The notes under the pieces were generated by a model. The model searched no databases, was not told the DNA's origin, and worked only from the letters and a program-made list of their open reading frames with translations. Both the position numbers and the translations under genes were made by a program. A stretch of DNA of 64,000 bases from assembly GCA_902825215.1 (NCBI GenBank), contig LR782234.1:1922001-1986000 (forward strand), read 5' to 3'. This stretch comes from Pseudomonas fluorescens (GTDB lineage: Bacteria; Pseudomonadota; Gammaproteobacteria; Pseudomonadales; Pseudomonadaceae). Position 1 is the first letter of the stretch. Each line of letters starts with the position of its first letter. This document shows positions 18,064 through 27,079 of the stretch, one piece after another.

Positions 18064-18240
18064 TTATTCGTTGAGTTTGGCGAGGATCTTGTAGATCACC
18101 GTGGCGAGGATCATCAGCATGCCGATCCACATGGCGAACACGCCGGCGTTCTTGTCACGGAAATTGAAACCGATTGCCAGCAGGAGCATTCCGCTCAGGA
18201 TAGGAATGAGCATGGCGTGGAACGACGACATCGAGATCAT
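18064..18240 (-). CDS. Small two-helix membrane protein
   Basis: A 58-residue protein from MISMSSFHAML. Two hydrophobic helices (about 8-22 and 33-50) are separated by FNFRDKNAG. AAGG lies nine bases before the ATG; a frame start at 18351 would add an unlikely basic extension. It ends 3 bases before the frame of the channel gene, so it is probably cotranscribed with it. I do not recognise a characterised function. Confidence 0.65.
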   Translation of the reverse strand: MISMSSFHAMLIPILSGMLLLAIGFNFRDKNAGVFAMWIGMLMILATVIYKILAKLNE

Positions 18241-18343
18241 GGAGACTGCCTTGTCTTTGAGATGACTGGAGTCTAGGCGGATTTTCGAGCGGGGAGAGTG
18301 ATGTGGTGCAGGAAATTGCGGTTTCTTGTGTCTGAGCCGGCGC

Positions 18344-18410
18344 TTTCGCAAGCAGGCTCGCTCCTACAGTTGGAATCCATTCCAGGGTGGGAGCGAGCCT
18401 GCTCGCGAAG
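18344..18410. repeat. REPIN, outward-facing pair
   Basis: Two copies of the GAGCGAGCCTGCTCGC REP in inverted order (18344-18368 and 18386-18410), between apeB and the small membrane protein. The left copy has changes (GCAAGC, CTCCTACA). Confidence 0.85.
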
Positions 18411-18421
18411 CTTTTCAGCCT

Positions 18422-19711
18422 TTAAGGCAAGTCGCGACTGGCATAGAACGCACTGAGCACTTTGACCAGGTGCGCCAGATCATGGCTGCCGCACAGCTCG
18501 CGGATCGAGTGCATGGCGAACGTCGGCAGGCCGATGTCGACGGTGCGCACGCCCAGGTGGCTGGCGGTGATCGGGCCGATGGTCGAGCCGCAACCCATGT
18601 CGCTGCGCACCACGAAGCTTTGCACCGGGACTTCTTCAGCCATGCATAGGTGGCGGAAGAACCCGGCGGTTTCGCTGTTGGTGGCGTAGCGCTGGTTGCT
18701 GTTGACCTTGATCACCGGGCCGGCGTTGAGCTTCGGGCCGTGGTTGGCGTCGTGCTTCTCGGCATAGTTCGGATGCACGCCGTGGGCGTTGTCGGCCGAG
18801 ACCAGCAGGGATTTCTGGATGGTGCGAACGAATTCGTCGCCTTCCGGCAGCACGCGGCGCAGAGTCTGTTCAAGCATCGGGCCATCGGCACCGCAAGCCG
18901 AGCAGGAGCCGACTTCTTCGTGATCGTTACACACCAGCACGCAGGTTTCGTCGGTTTCGGCGTTGAGCAAGGCTTGCAGGCCGGCGTAGCACGACAGCAG
19001 GTTGTCGAGGCGCGCGCCGGCGATGAAATCACCATTGAGGCCAATCACCGCCGCGCTTTGCGTGTCGTAAAAGCTCAGCTCGTAATCGAGCACCACATCG
19101 GCGTTCAAGCCGTGTTCGCGGGCCAGTTGATCGGTAAGCACGGCGCGGAAATCCACGCGCTCGTCACCGGCAAATTGCGCGAGGATCGGCGGCAGTTCGG
19201 TCTGCGCGTTGATTGCCCAGCCCTGATTGGCTTCACGGTTGAGGTGAATGGCCAGGTTGGGAATGATCGCGATCGGCGCCTTGAAGTCGATCAACTGGCT
19301 TTCAACCTTGCCGTCGCGGCGGAAGGTCACGCGGCCGGCCAGCGACAGGTCGCGGTCGAACCACGGTGCCAGCAGTGCGCCGCCGTAGACTTCGACGCCC
19401 AGTTGCCAGAAGCCCTGACGCTGCAGCTCCGGTTGCGGCTTGACCCGCAGGCACGGGCTGTCGGTGTGCGCGCCGACCAGGCGGATACCGCCATGCAGTG
19501 GCGAGGTGCGGCCCATTTTGATGGCGACGATGGAGGAGTCGTTACGGGTGACGTAATAGCGGCCGTTCGGCTCGGTGGTCCATGGCTCGCGCTCGTCGAG
19601 GCGCACATAACCGGCGGCCTCCAGACGCTGGACCAGACTGGCGGTGGCGTGGAACGGGGTAGGGGAGGCCTTGAGAAAGTCGATCAGGCCCTGGTTCAAC
19701 TCTTCGCGCAT
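18422..19711 (-). CDS. apeB: M18 family aspartyl aminopeptidase ApeB
   Basis: A 429-residue cytoplasmic zinc aminopeptidase. Motifs include [15 protein letters not shown] (first metal histidine and aspartate), [20 protein letters not shown] (catalytic glutamate region) and [11 protein letters not shown] near the C terminus. It removes acidic N-terminal residues in the related eukaryotic enzymes. The length is standard. It stands alone between REP pairs on both sides. Confidence 0.93.
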   Translation of the reverse strand: MREELNQGLIDFLKASPTPFHATASLVQRLEAAGYVRLDEREPWTTEPNGRYYVTRNDSSIVAIKMGRTSPLHGGIRLVGAHTDSPCLRVKPQPELQRQGFWQLGVEVYGGALLAPWFDRDLSLAGRVTFRRDGKVESQLIDFKAPIAIIPNLAIHLNREANQGWAINAQTELPPILAQFAGDERVDFRAVLTDQLAREHGLNADVVLDYELSFYDTQSAAVIGLNGDFIAGARLDNLLSCYAGLQALLNAETDETCVLVCNDHEEVGSCSACGADGPMLEQTLRRVLPEGDEFVRTIQKSLLVSADNAHGVHPNYAEKHDANHGPKLNAGPVIKVNSNQRYATNSETAGFFRHLCMAEEVPVQSFVVRSDMGCGSTIGPITASHLGVRTVDIGLPTFAMHSIRELCGSHDLAHLVKVLSAFYASRDLP

Positions 19712-19782
19712 AAGAAACTCCAGACAGCAATGGGCGGGAGTTTAACGTATTGGCCGAACAATTGAATCCGAACCGGATCCCC

Positions 19783-19872
19783 TGTGGGAGCGAGCCTGCT
19801 CGCGAAAGCGGTATTGCATTCAACAAGGATGTTGACTGATCAATCGCTTTCGCGAGCAGGCTCGCTCCCACA
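19783..19872. repeat. REPIN (GAGCGAGCCTGCTCGC type)
   Basis: Inverted REP pair, first copy from 19783 and second ending at 19872, between the pseudouridine synthase stop and the apeB start. Confidence 0.9.
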
Positions 19873-19890
19873 TTTGATCCAGGGGGCCGG

Positions 19891-20526
19891 TCAGAACGGC
19901 GCCGGGCACTCGAAGCGCAGGCGTTCGCCGGTCTGCGGGTGAGTGAAGCTGAGCATGCTCGCGTGCAGACACAGCCGCGGCCATGCCGCCAGCGCCTGTT
20001 CATGGGCATAGAGCCCGTCGCCGAGCAGCGGATGGCCGATCGACAACATGTGCACGCGCAACTGGTGCGAACGACCGGTGATCGGCGTCAGTTCGACGCG
20101 GCACCAGTCGCCGCAACGCTCCAGCACCTTCCAGAACGTCAGCGCATGTTTGCCGAATTCGTGATCGACCACGTGCCGCGGCTTGGTCGGCGGATCGTAA
20201 CGCAGGGGCAGATCGATGCTGCCGCTGTCGAGCTCCGGTTGACCCCAGGCCAGGGCGGTGTAGGCCTTTTCGGTTTCGCGGTCGTGAAATTGCCGCGACA
20301 GTTCGCGGTGCGTATCGGCGTCGCGAGCCAGCAGAATGATGCCGGAAGTTTCCCAGTCCAGACGATGGACGATGCGCGCTTCCGGGTAGCCGTTTTCCTG
20401 CAGGCGGGTGATCAGGCAGTCCTTGTTGTCGTCAGCGCGGCCGGGCACCGAGAGCAACAGGGTCGGTTTGTCGACCACCAGTACGGCGGCGTCCTGATGG
20501 ATGATGCGGATGTTGGACAGCGGCAT
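19891..20526 (-). CDS. rluA: RluA-family pseudouridine synthase
   Basis: A 211-residue enzyme that isomerises uridine in RNA; by size and phrases it fits RluA (23S U746 and tRNA U32). The catalytic motif HRLDWETSGIILLA contains the essential aspartate, and TGRSHQLRVHM is the second family motif. No S4 domain is present, as in RluA. The start MPLSNIRIIHQD is chosen over a frame start 14 codons upstream. It is followed by a REPIN. Confidence 0.88.
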   Translation of the reverse strand: MPLSNIRIIHQDAAVLVVDKPTLLLSVPGRADDNKDCLITRLQENGYPEARIVHRLDWETSGIILLARDADTHRELSRQFHDRETEKAYTALAWGQPELDSGSIDLPLRYDPPTKPRHVVDHEFGKHALTFWKVLERCGDWCRVELTPITGRSHQLRVHMLSIGHPLLGDGLYAHEQALAAWPRLCLHASMLSFTHPQTGERLRFECPAPF

Positions 20527-20616
20527 TAAACAGCCTCGTAACAAATGCCAACGGCGGTTCAGGACCATTCCACTGAAGGAATGGCCCTGAACCGCCGTCG
20601 TACCTGCCGGATCGAC

Positions 20617-20871
20617 TCAGCGATCGGGCAGGGTGATGTTGAGTTCCAGAATCGAGCAACTGCCCTGGCTTTCCAGTGCAACATGTACGTCGTCGTTGCC
20701 GATGTTGACGTACTTGCGGATCACGTCGACCAGTTCCTTCTGCAAGGCTGGCAGGTAATCCGGCGTGCTGCGCTGGCCGCGCTCATGCGCCACGATGATC
20801 TGTAGACGCTCTTTCGCTACCGAGGCGGTACTTGGCTTTTTGTTGGCACGAAAGAAGTCAAAAAGGTTCAT
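20617..20871 (-). CDS. minE: Cell division topological specificity factor MinE
   Basis: An 84-residue protein beginning [16 protein letters not shown], the membrane/MinD contact helix, followed by the [11 protein letters not shown] activation segment and a C-terminal dimerisation domain. It stimulates MinD ATPase and drives pole-to-pole oscillation. Its start overlaps the minD stop by one base (TAATG). Confidence 0.97.
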   Translation of the reverse strand: MNLFDFFRANKKPSTASVAKERLQIIVAHERGQRSTPDYLPALQKELVDVIRKYVNIGNDDVHVALESQGSCSILELNITLPDR

Positions 20872-21683
20872 TACCTACCTCCAAACAGGCGCTCGAAGAA
20901 TCCCTTCTTCGTAACATCGAGGAAACGATGTTCTTTTTCTTTGCCCAGCAGACGATCAACGGCATCGCTGTAAGCCTGACCGGCATCGCTCTGGTCGTCG
21001 AGAATAACCGGGACACCCGAGTTGGAAGCCTTCAGGACAGCCTGGGATTCCGGGATGACACCCAGCAGGGTCACTGCCAGAATTTCCTTCACGTCTTCGA
21101 CGCCCAGCATCTCGCCATCACTGACGCGCTGCGGGTTGTATCGGGTCAGCAGCAGGTGTTCCTTGATGGGCTCTTCGCCTTGTTCGGCACGACGCGACTT
21201 GCTGGCCAACAGGCCGAGCATGCGGTCGGAGTCACGTACCGAGGACACTTCCGGGTTGGTCACGATGATCGCTTCGTCGGCGAAATACATGGCCAGGTGC
21301 GCACCTTTCTCGATGCCGGCCGGGGAGTCGCAGACGACGAAATCGAAGTCTTCCTTCAACTGCATCAGGACTTTTTCCACGCCTTCGACGGTCAGCGCGT
21401 CTTTGTCGCGGGTCTGGCTGGCGGCCAGTACGTAGAGGTTTTCCAGACGCTTGTCTTTGATCAGCGCCTGTTGCAGGTTGGCTTCGCCGTTCACGACGTT
21501 GACGAAGTCGTATACCACGCGGCGCTCGCAACCCATGATCAGGTCGAGGTTACGCAAGCCGACGTCGAAGTCGACAATCACTGTTTTGTGGCCGCGCAGC
21601 GCGAGACCGGTACCGATAGCGGCGCTGGTGGTGGTCTTACCCACACCACCCTTGCCGGATGTAACCACGAGAATCTTGGCCAA
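20871..21683 (-). CDS. minD: Septum site-determining ATPase MinD
   Basis: A 270-residue deviant Walker A ATPase ([14 protein letters not shown]) that recruits MinC to the membrane. Other motifs are [10 protein letters not shown] and VCDSPAGIE; the C-terminal amphipathic helix [10 protein letters not shown] is present. It is second in the minCDE order, 170 bases after minC. Confidence 0.98.
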   Translation of the reverse strand: MAKILVVTSGKGGVGKTTTSAAIGTGLALRGHKTVIVDFDVGLRNLDLIMGCERRVVYDFVNVVNGEANLQQALIKDKRLENLYVLAASQTRDKDALTVEGVEKVLMQLKEDFDFVVCDSPAGIEKGAHLAMYFADEAIIVTNPEVSSVRDSDRMLGLLASKSRRAEQGEEPIKEHLLLTRYNPQRVSDGEMLGVEDVKEILAVTLLGVIPESQAVLKASNSGVPVILDDQSDAGQAYSDAVDRLLGKEKEHRFLDVTKKGFFERLFGGR

Positions 21684-21853
21684 GGTGTTTCACCCCTAAG
21701 GAAGAAGGACTGTTCAGCCCCTGAAAAACATCTCTTGAAAACTACTGCAGTCGGACAGCCTTGGCTGGAATTTGGCTTTAAGGCCTTTTTCCTACTTCGT
21801 TTGAGCCGTTTTCGCTACGTTTTAGAGATGCTTGGAAAATGCGGCAGTATCCG

Positions 21854-22591
21854 TTAAAGCCGAATGATGTTCAACACGTCGCCCGACAGGCTGACCTGCA
21901 CGCCCGAACCCCACATCGGGTCGCGGCGCAGATCTTCGGAGACCTTGTAATGACCGGCGATGGAGATCAGTTCAGCGCTCAATTGCTGACAGAAAATCCG
22001 TGCCTTGGTATCGCCCTTCACGCCGGCCAGCGCGCGGCCACGCATCGGGCCGTATACATGGATGTTGCCATCGGCGAGAAGTTCCGCCCCCGGACTGACC
22101 GAAGACACCACCACCAGATCGCCACCCTGGGCATATATCTGTTGGCCACCACGCACTGGCGTAGTGATGACACGGGTCGGTTTGATCGTCGGCTCAGGCG
22201 GCTTTTCCGGCTTCTTTTTGACTTCGGCTTCGGGCATTTCCAGCGGCCGCTCACGGGCGCCGGACGGCGGCAGCACGGGGATGTCGATGGCGATGGCGGC
22301 GGCGATGTCTTCGATGCGGCTGGCGCGAATGGCGAGCGTGCGCAGGCCATGCTGACGGCACACACGCATCAGCCCCGGCAGGTCGATGGCGCCCTGGCTC
22401 GGCGGCAGTTTGTCCAGCGCCAGAACCAGCGGCGCGTTGCTGAAGAAATTCGGCGCCTGGGCGACTTTCGCGGCCAATTGCCGATCGAGGCTCTCGAGGT
22501 CGTTACGGGCCAGTTCCAGCACAGTAATGGCCAGCATGCTGCCCTTGAGCTGGAATACGGGATCTTGGTCTAACGGGTCGGTTTGGCTCAT
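21854..22591 (-). CDS. minC: Septum site-determining protein MinC
   Basis: A 245-residue FtsZ polymerisation inhibitor. The N-terminal FtsZ-binding domain (about 10-110) is joined by a proline-rich linker (about 115-150, with PEKPPEPT) to the beta-helix domain with [13 protein letters not shown] and [16 protein letters not shown]. The start [13 protein letters not shown] is preferred; the upstream frame start at 22657 adds unrelated residues overlapping the lpxL promoter. Confidence 0.95.
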   Translation of the reverse strand: MSQTDPLDQDPVFQLKGSMLAITVLELARNDLESLDRQLAAKVAQAPNFFSNAPLVLALDKLPPSQGAIDLPGLMRVCRQHGLRTLAIRASRIEDIAAAIAIDIPVLPPSGARERPLEMPEAEVKKKPEKPPEPTIKPTRVITTPVRGGQQIYAQGGDLVVVSSVSPGAELLADGNIHVYGPMRGRALAGVKGDTKARIFCQQLSAELISIAGHYKVSEDLRRDPMWGSGVQVSLSGDVLNIIRL

Positions 22592-22708
22592 GTCGGCATA
22601 CAACGGCTTGTCACTAAAAGTGCCGAGACTTATAACGAGAACGCCCGCGAGCCGCAAGCCGGGTCGAACGATGTAGAATGCGCGGCCACTGTATTTACGG
22701 AAGCTTTA

Positions 22709-23641
22709 ATGGATCGCCCGCGTTTTCGAAAAGCATTTCTTGCTCCGCGCTTCTGGCCGCTCTGGTGCGGTCTGGGGCTTTTATGGCTGATCGTGCAATT
22801 GCCGTATCCGGCGCTGCTGACCATCGGTCGAGTTTTGGGCGCGTTGATGTATCGCGTGGCCGGCGACCGACGGGCCATCGCCCGGCGCAATCTGGAATTG
22901 TGCTTCCCGGAAAAATCCGCCGCCGAACGCAAACGCCTGCTCAAGGAAAACTTCGCTTCCACCGGTATCGCTTTCTTCGAGATGGCGATGAGCTGGTGGT
23001 GGTCGCGTGAACGTCTGGCGAAACTGGCCCACGTCGAAGGTCTTGAGCATTTGCAGAAGGCCCAGCGCGAGGGCAAGGGCGTGATCCTCATGGCCGCGCA
23101 TTTCACCACCCTGGAAATCGGCGCGGCGCTGCTCGGCCAGCAGCACACCATCGACGGCATGTACCGCGAACACAAGAATCCTTTGTTTGACTACGTCCAG
23201 CGTCGCGGCCGTGAGCGGCACAACCTCGATTCGCTGGCGGTGGAGCGCGACGACGTGCGCGGCATGCTCAAGCTGCTGCGCTCGGGCCGGGCGATCTGGT
23301 ACGCGCCGGATCAGGACTACGGCGCCAAGCAGAGCATCTTCGTGCCGCTGTTCGGCATTCAGGCCGCGACGGTGACGGCGACCACCAAATTTTCCCGTCT
23401 GGGCAAGGCGCTGGTGGTGCCGTTCACTCAGGAGCGTCTGGCGGACGGCAGCGGCTATCGCTTGGTGATCCACCCGCCGCTGGAGGACTTTCCCGGCGAA
23501 ACCGAAGAGGCCGACTGCATCCGCATCAATCAGTGGGTCGAAAGCGCATTGCGTGCGTGCCCCGAGCAATACCTGTGGGCGCATCGGCGCTTCAAGAGCC
23601 GCCCGCCGGGCGAGCCGAAGCTGTACGCCAAACGCGCCTGA
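22709..23641 (+). CDS. Lipid A biosynthesis lauroyl acyltransferase (HtrB/LpxL family)
   Basis: A 310-residue inner membrane enzyme that adds a secondary acyl chain to Kdo-lipid IVA. One N-terminal membrane helix (about 15-35) precedes the acyltransferase domain with the HX4E motif in AAHFTTLEIG and the phrase WYAPDQDYG. The ATG at 22709 replaces a frame start 42 codons upstream that lies in the minC promoter. It is divergent from minC, a common Pseudomonas arrangement. Confidence 0.92.
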   Translation: MDRPRFRKAFLAPRFWPLWCGLGLLWLIVQLPYPALLTIGRVLGALMYRVAGDRRAIARRNLELCFPEKSAAERKRLLKENFASTGIAFFEMAMSWWWSRERLAKLAHVEGLEHLQKAQREGKGVILMAAHFTTLEIGAALLGQQHTIDGMYREHKNPLFDYVQRRGRERHNLDSLAVERDDVRGMLKLLRSGRAIWYAPDQDYGAKQSIFVPLFGIQAATVTATTKFSRLGKALVVPFTQERLADGSGYRLVIHPPLEDFPGETEEADCIRINQWVESALRACPEQYLWAHRRFKSRPPGEPKLYAKRA

Positions 23642-23676
23642 TCGGCCCTTTTCTGTAAGCACCCTGGAGGGTTGCG

Positions 23677-24846
23677 ATGCGCCCAGCTGAACCGGTCACA
23701 GGTCTGATTCTTTCCGGCGGCGGGGCGCGAGCGGCGTATCAGGTGGGCGTGCTGGCGGCGATTGCCGAACTGCTGCCGCTGGGCGCCGACAACCCGTTTC
23801 CGGTGATCGTCGGCACCTCGGCCGGGGCGATCAATGCGGTCAGCCTCGCCAGCGGCGCGACGGATTTTCGCGCCGCCATCGAACGCCTGACCTTGTTCTG
23901 GCAAGGCTTGCGCAGCCATCGCGTGCTGCGCAGTGACTGGCCCGGAGTGATCCGCCAGGCCAGCCGCTTTGTCAGCCACAGCTTGCTCGGCCTCGGCCGG
24001 CAAATGCCGGTGGCGCTGCTCAACAGTTCGCCGCTGCGCGAGCTGCTCAATGAAAAACTGCACCTGCCCGGCATCGCCGAATCCATCGCGCGCAAACAAC
24101 TGCACGCGGTAGCGGTGACGGCGTTCGGTTACGAATCGGGGCAAGCGGTGACGTTCTATCAGGGCGGCGGCACCATCGATGCCTGGCTGCGGCATCGGCG
24201 CATCGGTGTACCGACGTCGTTATCGGTCGAGCATCTGTTGGCGAGTTCGGCGATCCCGTTGCTGTTTGCGCCGGTGAAACTCGACGATGAATTTTTCGGC
24301 GATGGCGCCGTGCGCCAGTCCGCACCGATCAGCCCGGCCCTGCACCTGGGCGCCAGCCGCGTGCTGGTGGTGGGTGTCAGCGGCAACCCGCGCGGAGTCG
24401 ATCCGCAGCAACCGCTGGTGCGCAATTACAGCGGGCAACAGCCGACGCTGGCACAGATCGGCGGGCACATGCTCAACAGCACGTTCATCGACAGTCTGGA
24501 AAGCGACATCGAGTTGCTGCAGCGCCTCAACCAGTTCAGTCACTTGTTGCCAGAAGGTACGCCGACTCGCGAGTTGGGTGTGGCACCGGTCGAGGTATTG
24601 GTGATTGCGCCGAGCCAGCCGATCGATGAAATCGCCGCACGCCATCGTCAGGAATTGCCGGCGGCATTGCGGTTGTTCTTGCGTGGGCCGGGGGCGACCA
24701 AAACGAGCGGGGCGGGGGTGTTGAGTTATCTGTTGTTCGAGGCGGGGTATTGCAGCGAGTTGATTGAATTGGGGCGAAGGGATGCACTGGCCAAGCGCGA
24801 GGAGCTGTGCCGGTTTTTGGGAATAACCGAAGCGGTTTCAGCCTGA
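23677..24846 (+). CDS. Patatin-like phospholipase
   Basis: A 389-residue lipid acyl hydrolase. The oxyanion loop is SGGGARAAYQVG, the nucleophile elbow is GTSAGA (serine near residue 48) and the catalytic aspartate is in FGDGAVRQ. There is no signal peptide. AGGG sits shortly upstream of the ATG, 35 bases after the acyltransferase stop; the two genes may be cotranscribed. The C-terminal part after about residue 320 carries no recognised domain. Confidence 0.92.
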   Translation: MRPAEPVTGLILSGGGARAAYQVGVLAAIAELLPLGADNPFPVIVGTSAGAINAVSLASGATDFRAAIERLTLFWQGLRSHRVLRSDWPGVIRQASRFVSHSLLGLGRQMPVALLNSSPLRELLNEKLHLPGIAESIARKQLHAVAVTAFGYESGQAVTFYQGGGTIDAWLRHRRIGVPTSLSVEHLLASSAIPLLFAPVKLDDEFFGDGAVRQSAPISPALHLGASRVLVVGVSGNPRGVDPQQPLVRNYSGQQPTLAQIGGHMLNSTFIDSLESDIELLQRLNQFSHLLPEGTPTRELGVAPVEVLVIAPSQPIDEIAARHRQELPAALRLFLRGPGATKTSGAGVLSYLLFEAGYCSELIELGRRDALAKREELCRFLGITEAVSA

Positions 24847-24862
24847 CCTTTGCGGTGCGGCT

Positions 24863-24952
24863 ATCGCTGGCAAGCCAGCTCCCACAGGGGCATGTGTCGT
24901 TCACAATTGTTGAATACACATGGAAACCTGTGGGAGCTCGCTTGCCAGCGAT
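24863..24952. repeat. REPIN (GAGCTGGCTTGCCAGC type)
   Basis: Inverted pair of the second REP family between convergent patatin and Tsx-like genes; the right copy has CTCGCTTG in place of CTGGCTTG. Confidence 0.9.
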
Positions 24953-24976
24953 GGCGTCGGTGAGGACGCCGCTGCA

Positions 24977-25762
24977 TCAGAAGTGGAATTTCACCAGGAA
25001 GTTGGTCACGCTCTGATTGGTCTTGAACGCACCGGTGTCGTCGATCCCGTACTTGTCTTTCCAGTAGTCGTATTCCACACCGACATACAACTGCTTCTCG
25101 CCAAAGCTCAGCGCTTTGCCCAGGTCGTATTTGACCTGTGGGTTGAAGTGCAGGTTGGCGTGGTAATCGCCTTTGGAGTTGGAGTCGTTGTCGGTGACCC
25201 AGTCCATGAAACCGTCGATCAGGATGTCCGACTTGCCAACCGGGATGGTGTAGGACCAGACCGGAGTTATCTGCCAGACATTGTCACCGGCGCGAGCACC
25301 TTGGGTGTGGCGCTGGTAGAAGTTCAACTGGAAGTAGTCGAAGCCCGGAATCGCCAGGTCGAAACCTGGACCGATCAGGTACGACTCGGTGTCGCCTTCG
25401 CCGAACTCGTAAGTCATCGCCAGCAGGACGTCTTTGATCGGGCCGAACTCGATCTTCTGGTCGAGCACTTTGCCCAGCGAGATGCGCGGGCTGAACTCAC
25501 CGTAGTAGGTGTTCGGACCGTTGCTGAAGTCCTTGCCACCGTTGTAGAAGATCTTGTCGAGGAAGAAGAAGTTGTCGCCGTACGTCCACGCGTCGGCGTG
25601 TTCGAAAGTGACGGTCTGCTGGATGCGCGGGTTGACCTGGAAGTCCTTGCCATACAGATAGGTCAGGCTGTTGTTCTGCCACTGCAGGAGGCCGTCGGCC
25701 ATGGCCTGCCCCCCGGCCAGCAGCGATCCCGCAAGCATCAGGCTGGTGCACATACGTTTCAT
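24977..25762 (-). CDS. Tsx-like outer membrane nucleoside channel, copy 1
   Basis: A 261-residue outer membrane protein. The signal peptide MKRMCTSLMLAGSLLAGGQAMA ends at residue 22. The mature part is a small beta-barrel of the nucleoside-specific channel-forming (Tsx/OmpK) family, with YLYGKDFQVNPRIQQTVTFE, GEFSPRISLGK and a final phenylalanine (LVKFHF), the usual barrel assembly signal. A much longer frame starting at 26356 runs across the neighbouring copy out of phase and is not real. It is similar over the whole length to copy 2, so this is a tandem duplication. Confidence 0.9.
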   Translation of the reverse strand: MKRMCTSLMLAGSLLAGGQAMADGLLQWQNNSLTYLYGKDFQVNPRIQQTVTFEHADAWTYGDNFFFLDKIFYNGGKDFSNGPNTYYGEFSPRISLGKVLDQKIEFGPIKDVLLAMTYEFGEGDTESYLIGPGFDLAIPGFDYFQLNFYQRHTQGARAGDNVWQITPVWSYTIPVGKSDILIDGFMDWVTDNDSNSKGDYHANLHFNPQVKYDLGKALSFGEKQLYVGVEYDYWKDKYGIDDTGAFKTNQSVTNFLVKFHF

Positions 25763-26135
25763 TCGGTTGCTCCCAAAGTAGGTGTTCCACGTTTGTTTTT
25801 TTAAGATCGGCGCTCTGGTGTGGCGCCTTTTTTCGTTGCTACAAAATTCATCCGATCGGTCAGCTTCATTGCTGTTAGCAAGAGCTGAGCCAAGGCGTTC
25901 GAAAAGACAAAAAACGCCCTCTCGGCTGCTGAAAAACAGTCGATTGCGCGTGTTTTCGGGATGCCTCGGTACTGACCGCGGCCGGGATAAGTTGGCTTTT
26001 CGGTCAGAAATTAAATTCGGGCTTTTTTTTAGACCGAATTCAGAAGGCCGCGGAGAATACTGACTCAACGGCCAGGTCTCAAGTGCCCCGCAACAGAGCA
26101 CCGACGACAGGCAGGGCGCACGGTTGCGGATCATC
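25763..26135. other. Gap between the two Tsx-like genes
   Basis: About 370 bases with no gene. It must hold the promoter of copy 1. A hairpin GGCGC/GCGCC (25809-25813 with 25823-25827) followed by TTTTTT on the plus strand lies in the leader of copy 1; in the minus-strand transcript it has no T run after it. Nothing else is seen. Confidence 0.55.
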
Positions 26136-26921
26136 TTAGAAGTGCACCTTGAGCAGCAGGCTCGCGGTGTTCTGGTTGGTGTCGAAGTTGTGGGTGTTTT
26201 CGATGCCGTACTTGTTCTTCCAGTAGCTGTATTCAGTGCCGACATACAGCTGCTTCTGGCTCCAGCCCAACGCTTTGCCGAGGTCGTATTTGATCTGCGG
26301 ATTGATGTGCAGGTTGGCGTGGTAGGTGCCGCGCGAGTTCTCGTCATTGTCGACAACCCAATCCAGGTAGCCGTCGATCAGCACGTCGGAGTTGCCCAGC
26401 GGGATGCTGTAAGACCATGCGGGGGTGATCTGCCAGACGCCATCGCCGGGGCGCGGGCCTTCGGTCTGGCGGCGATAGAGGTTCAGCGTGACGTAGTTGA
26501 AACCGGGCACTTTCAGATCGAAGCCGGGGCCGATCAGGTAGGCCTCGCTGTCGCCTTCGCCATATTCGTAGGTCATCGCCAGCAGCACGTCCTTGATCGG
26601 GCCGAACTCGATCTTGCGGTCGAAGATCTTGCCGAACGACAGGCGCGGGCTGAACTCGCCGTAGAAGGCGTGCGGGCCTTTGTTGGCGTCTTCCTTGCCG
26701 TTGTAGAAGATCTTGTCGACGAACAGGAAGTTGTCGCCGTATTTCCAGCGGTCGGCGTGCTCGAAGGTCACGGTCTGCTGGATCGACGGGTTGATGGCGA
26801 AATTCTTGCCGTACAAATAGCTGAGGCTGTTGGTCTGCCACAGCAGCAGATCGCCGGCCATGGCCTGACTCGCGGCCAGCAGGCCGCCACTCAACATGAC
26901 GCTGGTTTGCGTGCGGATCAT
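26136..26921 (-). CDS. Tsx-like outer membrane nucleoside channel, copy 2
   Basis: A 261-residue paralogue of copy 1 with identical length. Signal peptide MIRTQTSVMLSGGLLAASQAMA, then WQTNSLSYLYGKNFAINPSI and a terminal LLKVHF. Most changes lie in the loops. The pair stands next to a urate/xanthine permease and purine catabolic genes, so one or both may admit purines or nucleosides; this is inference from position. Confidence 0.9.
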   Translation of the reverse strand: MIRTQTSVMLSGGLLAASQAMAGDLLLWQTNSLSYLYGKNFAINPSIQQTVTFEHADRWKYGDNFLFVDKIFYNGKEDANKGPHAFYGEFSPRLSFGKIFDRKIEFGPIKDVLLAMTYEYGEGDSEAYLIGPGFDLKVPGFNYVTLNLYRRQTEGPRPGDGVWQITPAWSYSIPLGNSDVLIDGYLDWVVDNDENSRGTYHANLHINPQIKYDLGKALGWSQKQLYVGTEYSYWKNKYGIENTHNFDTNQNTASLLLKVHF

Positions 26922-26971
26922 CGGTTGCTCACTCTTGTTTTTATTGTTGAGGCAGGGTGTTGCACAGTCTC

Positions 26972-27061
26972 TGTGGGAGCGAGCCTGCTCGCGAGGAGGG
27001 CGTGTCAGTCGCCATCAATGTTGAATGACACAGCGCTTTCGCGAGCAGGCTCGCTCCCACA
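26972..27061. repeat. REPIN (GAGCGAGCCTGCTCGC type)
   Basis: Inverted REP pair just after the stop of the urate permease and upstream of Tsx-like copy 2. Confidence 0.9.
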
Positions 27062-27079
27062 AAGGAAAATCAGTTGCGC

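Noticed and set aside
16816..18276. Long antisense frame opposite the MscS-type channel (486 codons)
   Set aside because: His/Gln/Arg-rich shadow of a G+C-rich gene; the opposite strand has a clear channel protein.
25763..26356. N-terminal extension of the Tsx-like gene copy 1 as a 459-residue protein
   Set aside because: The extra residues are copy 2 read out of frame plus the intergenic gap; the real start at 25762 has a full signal peptide.
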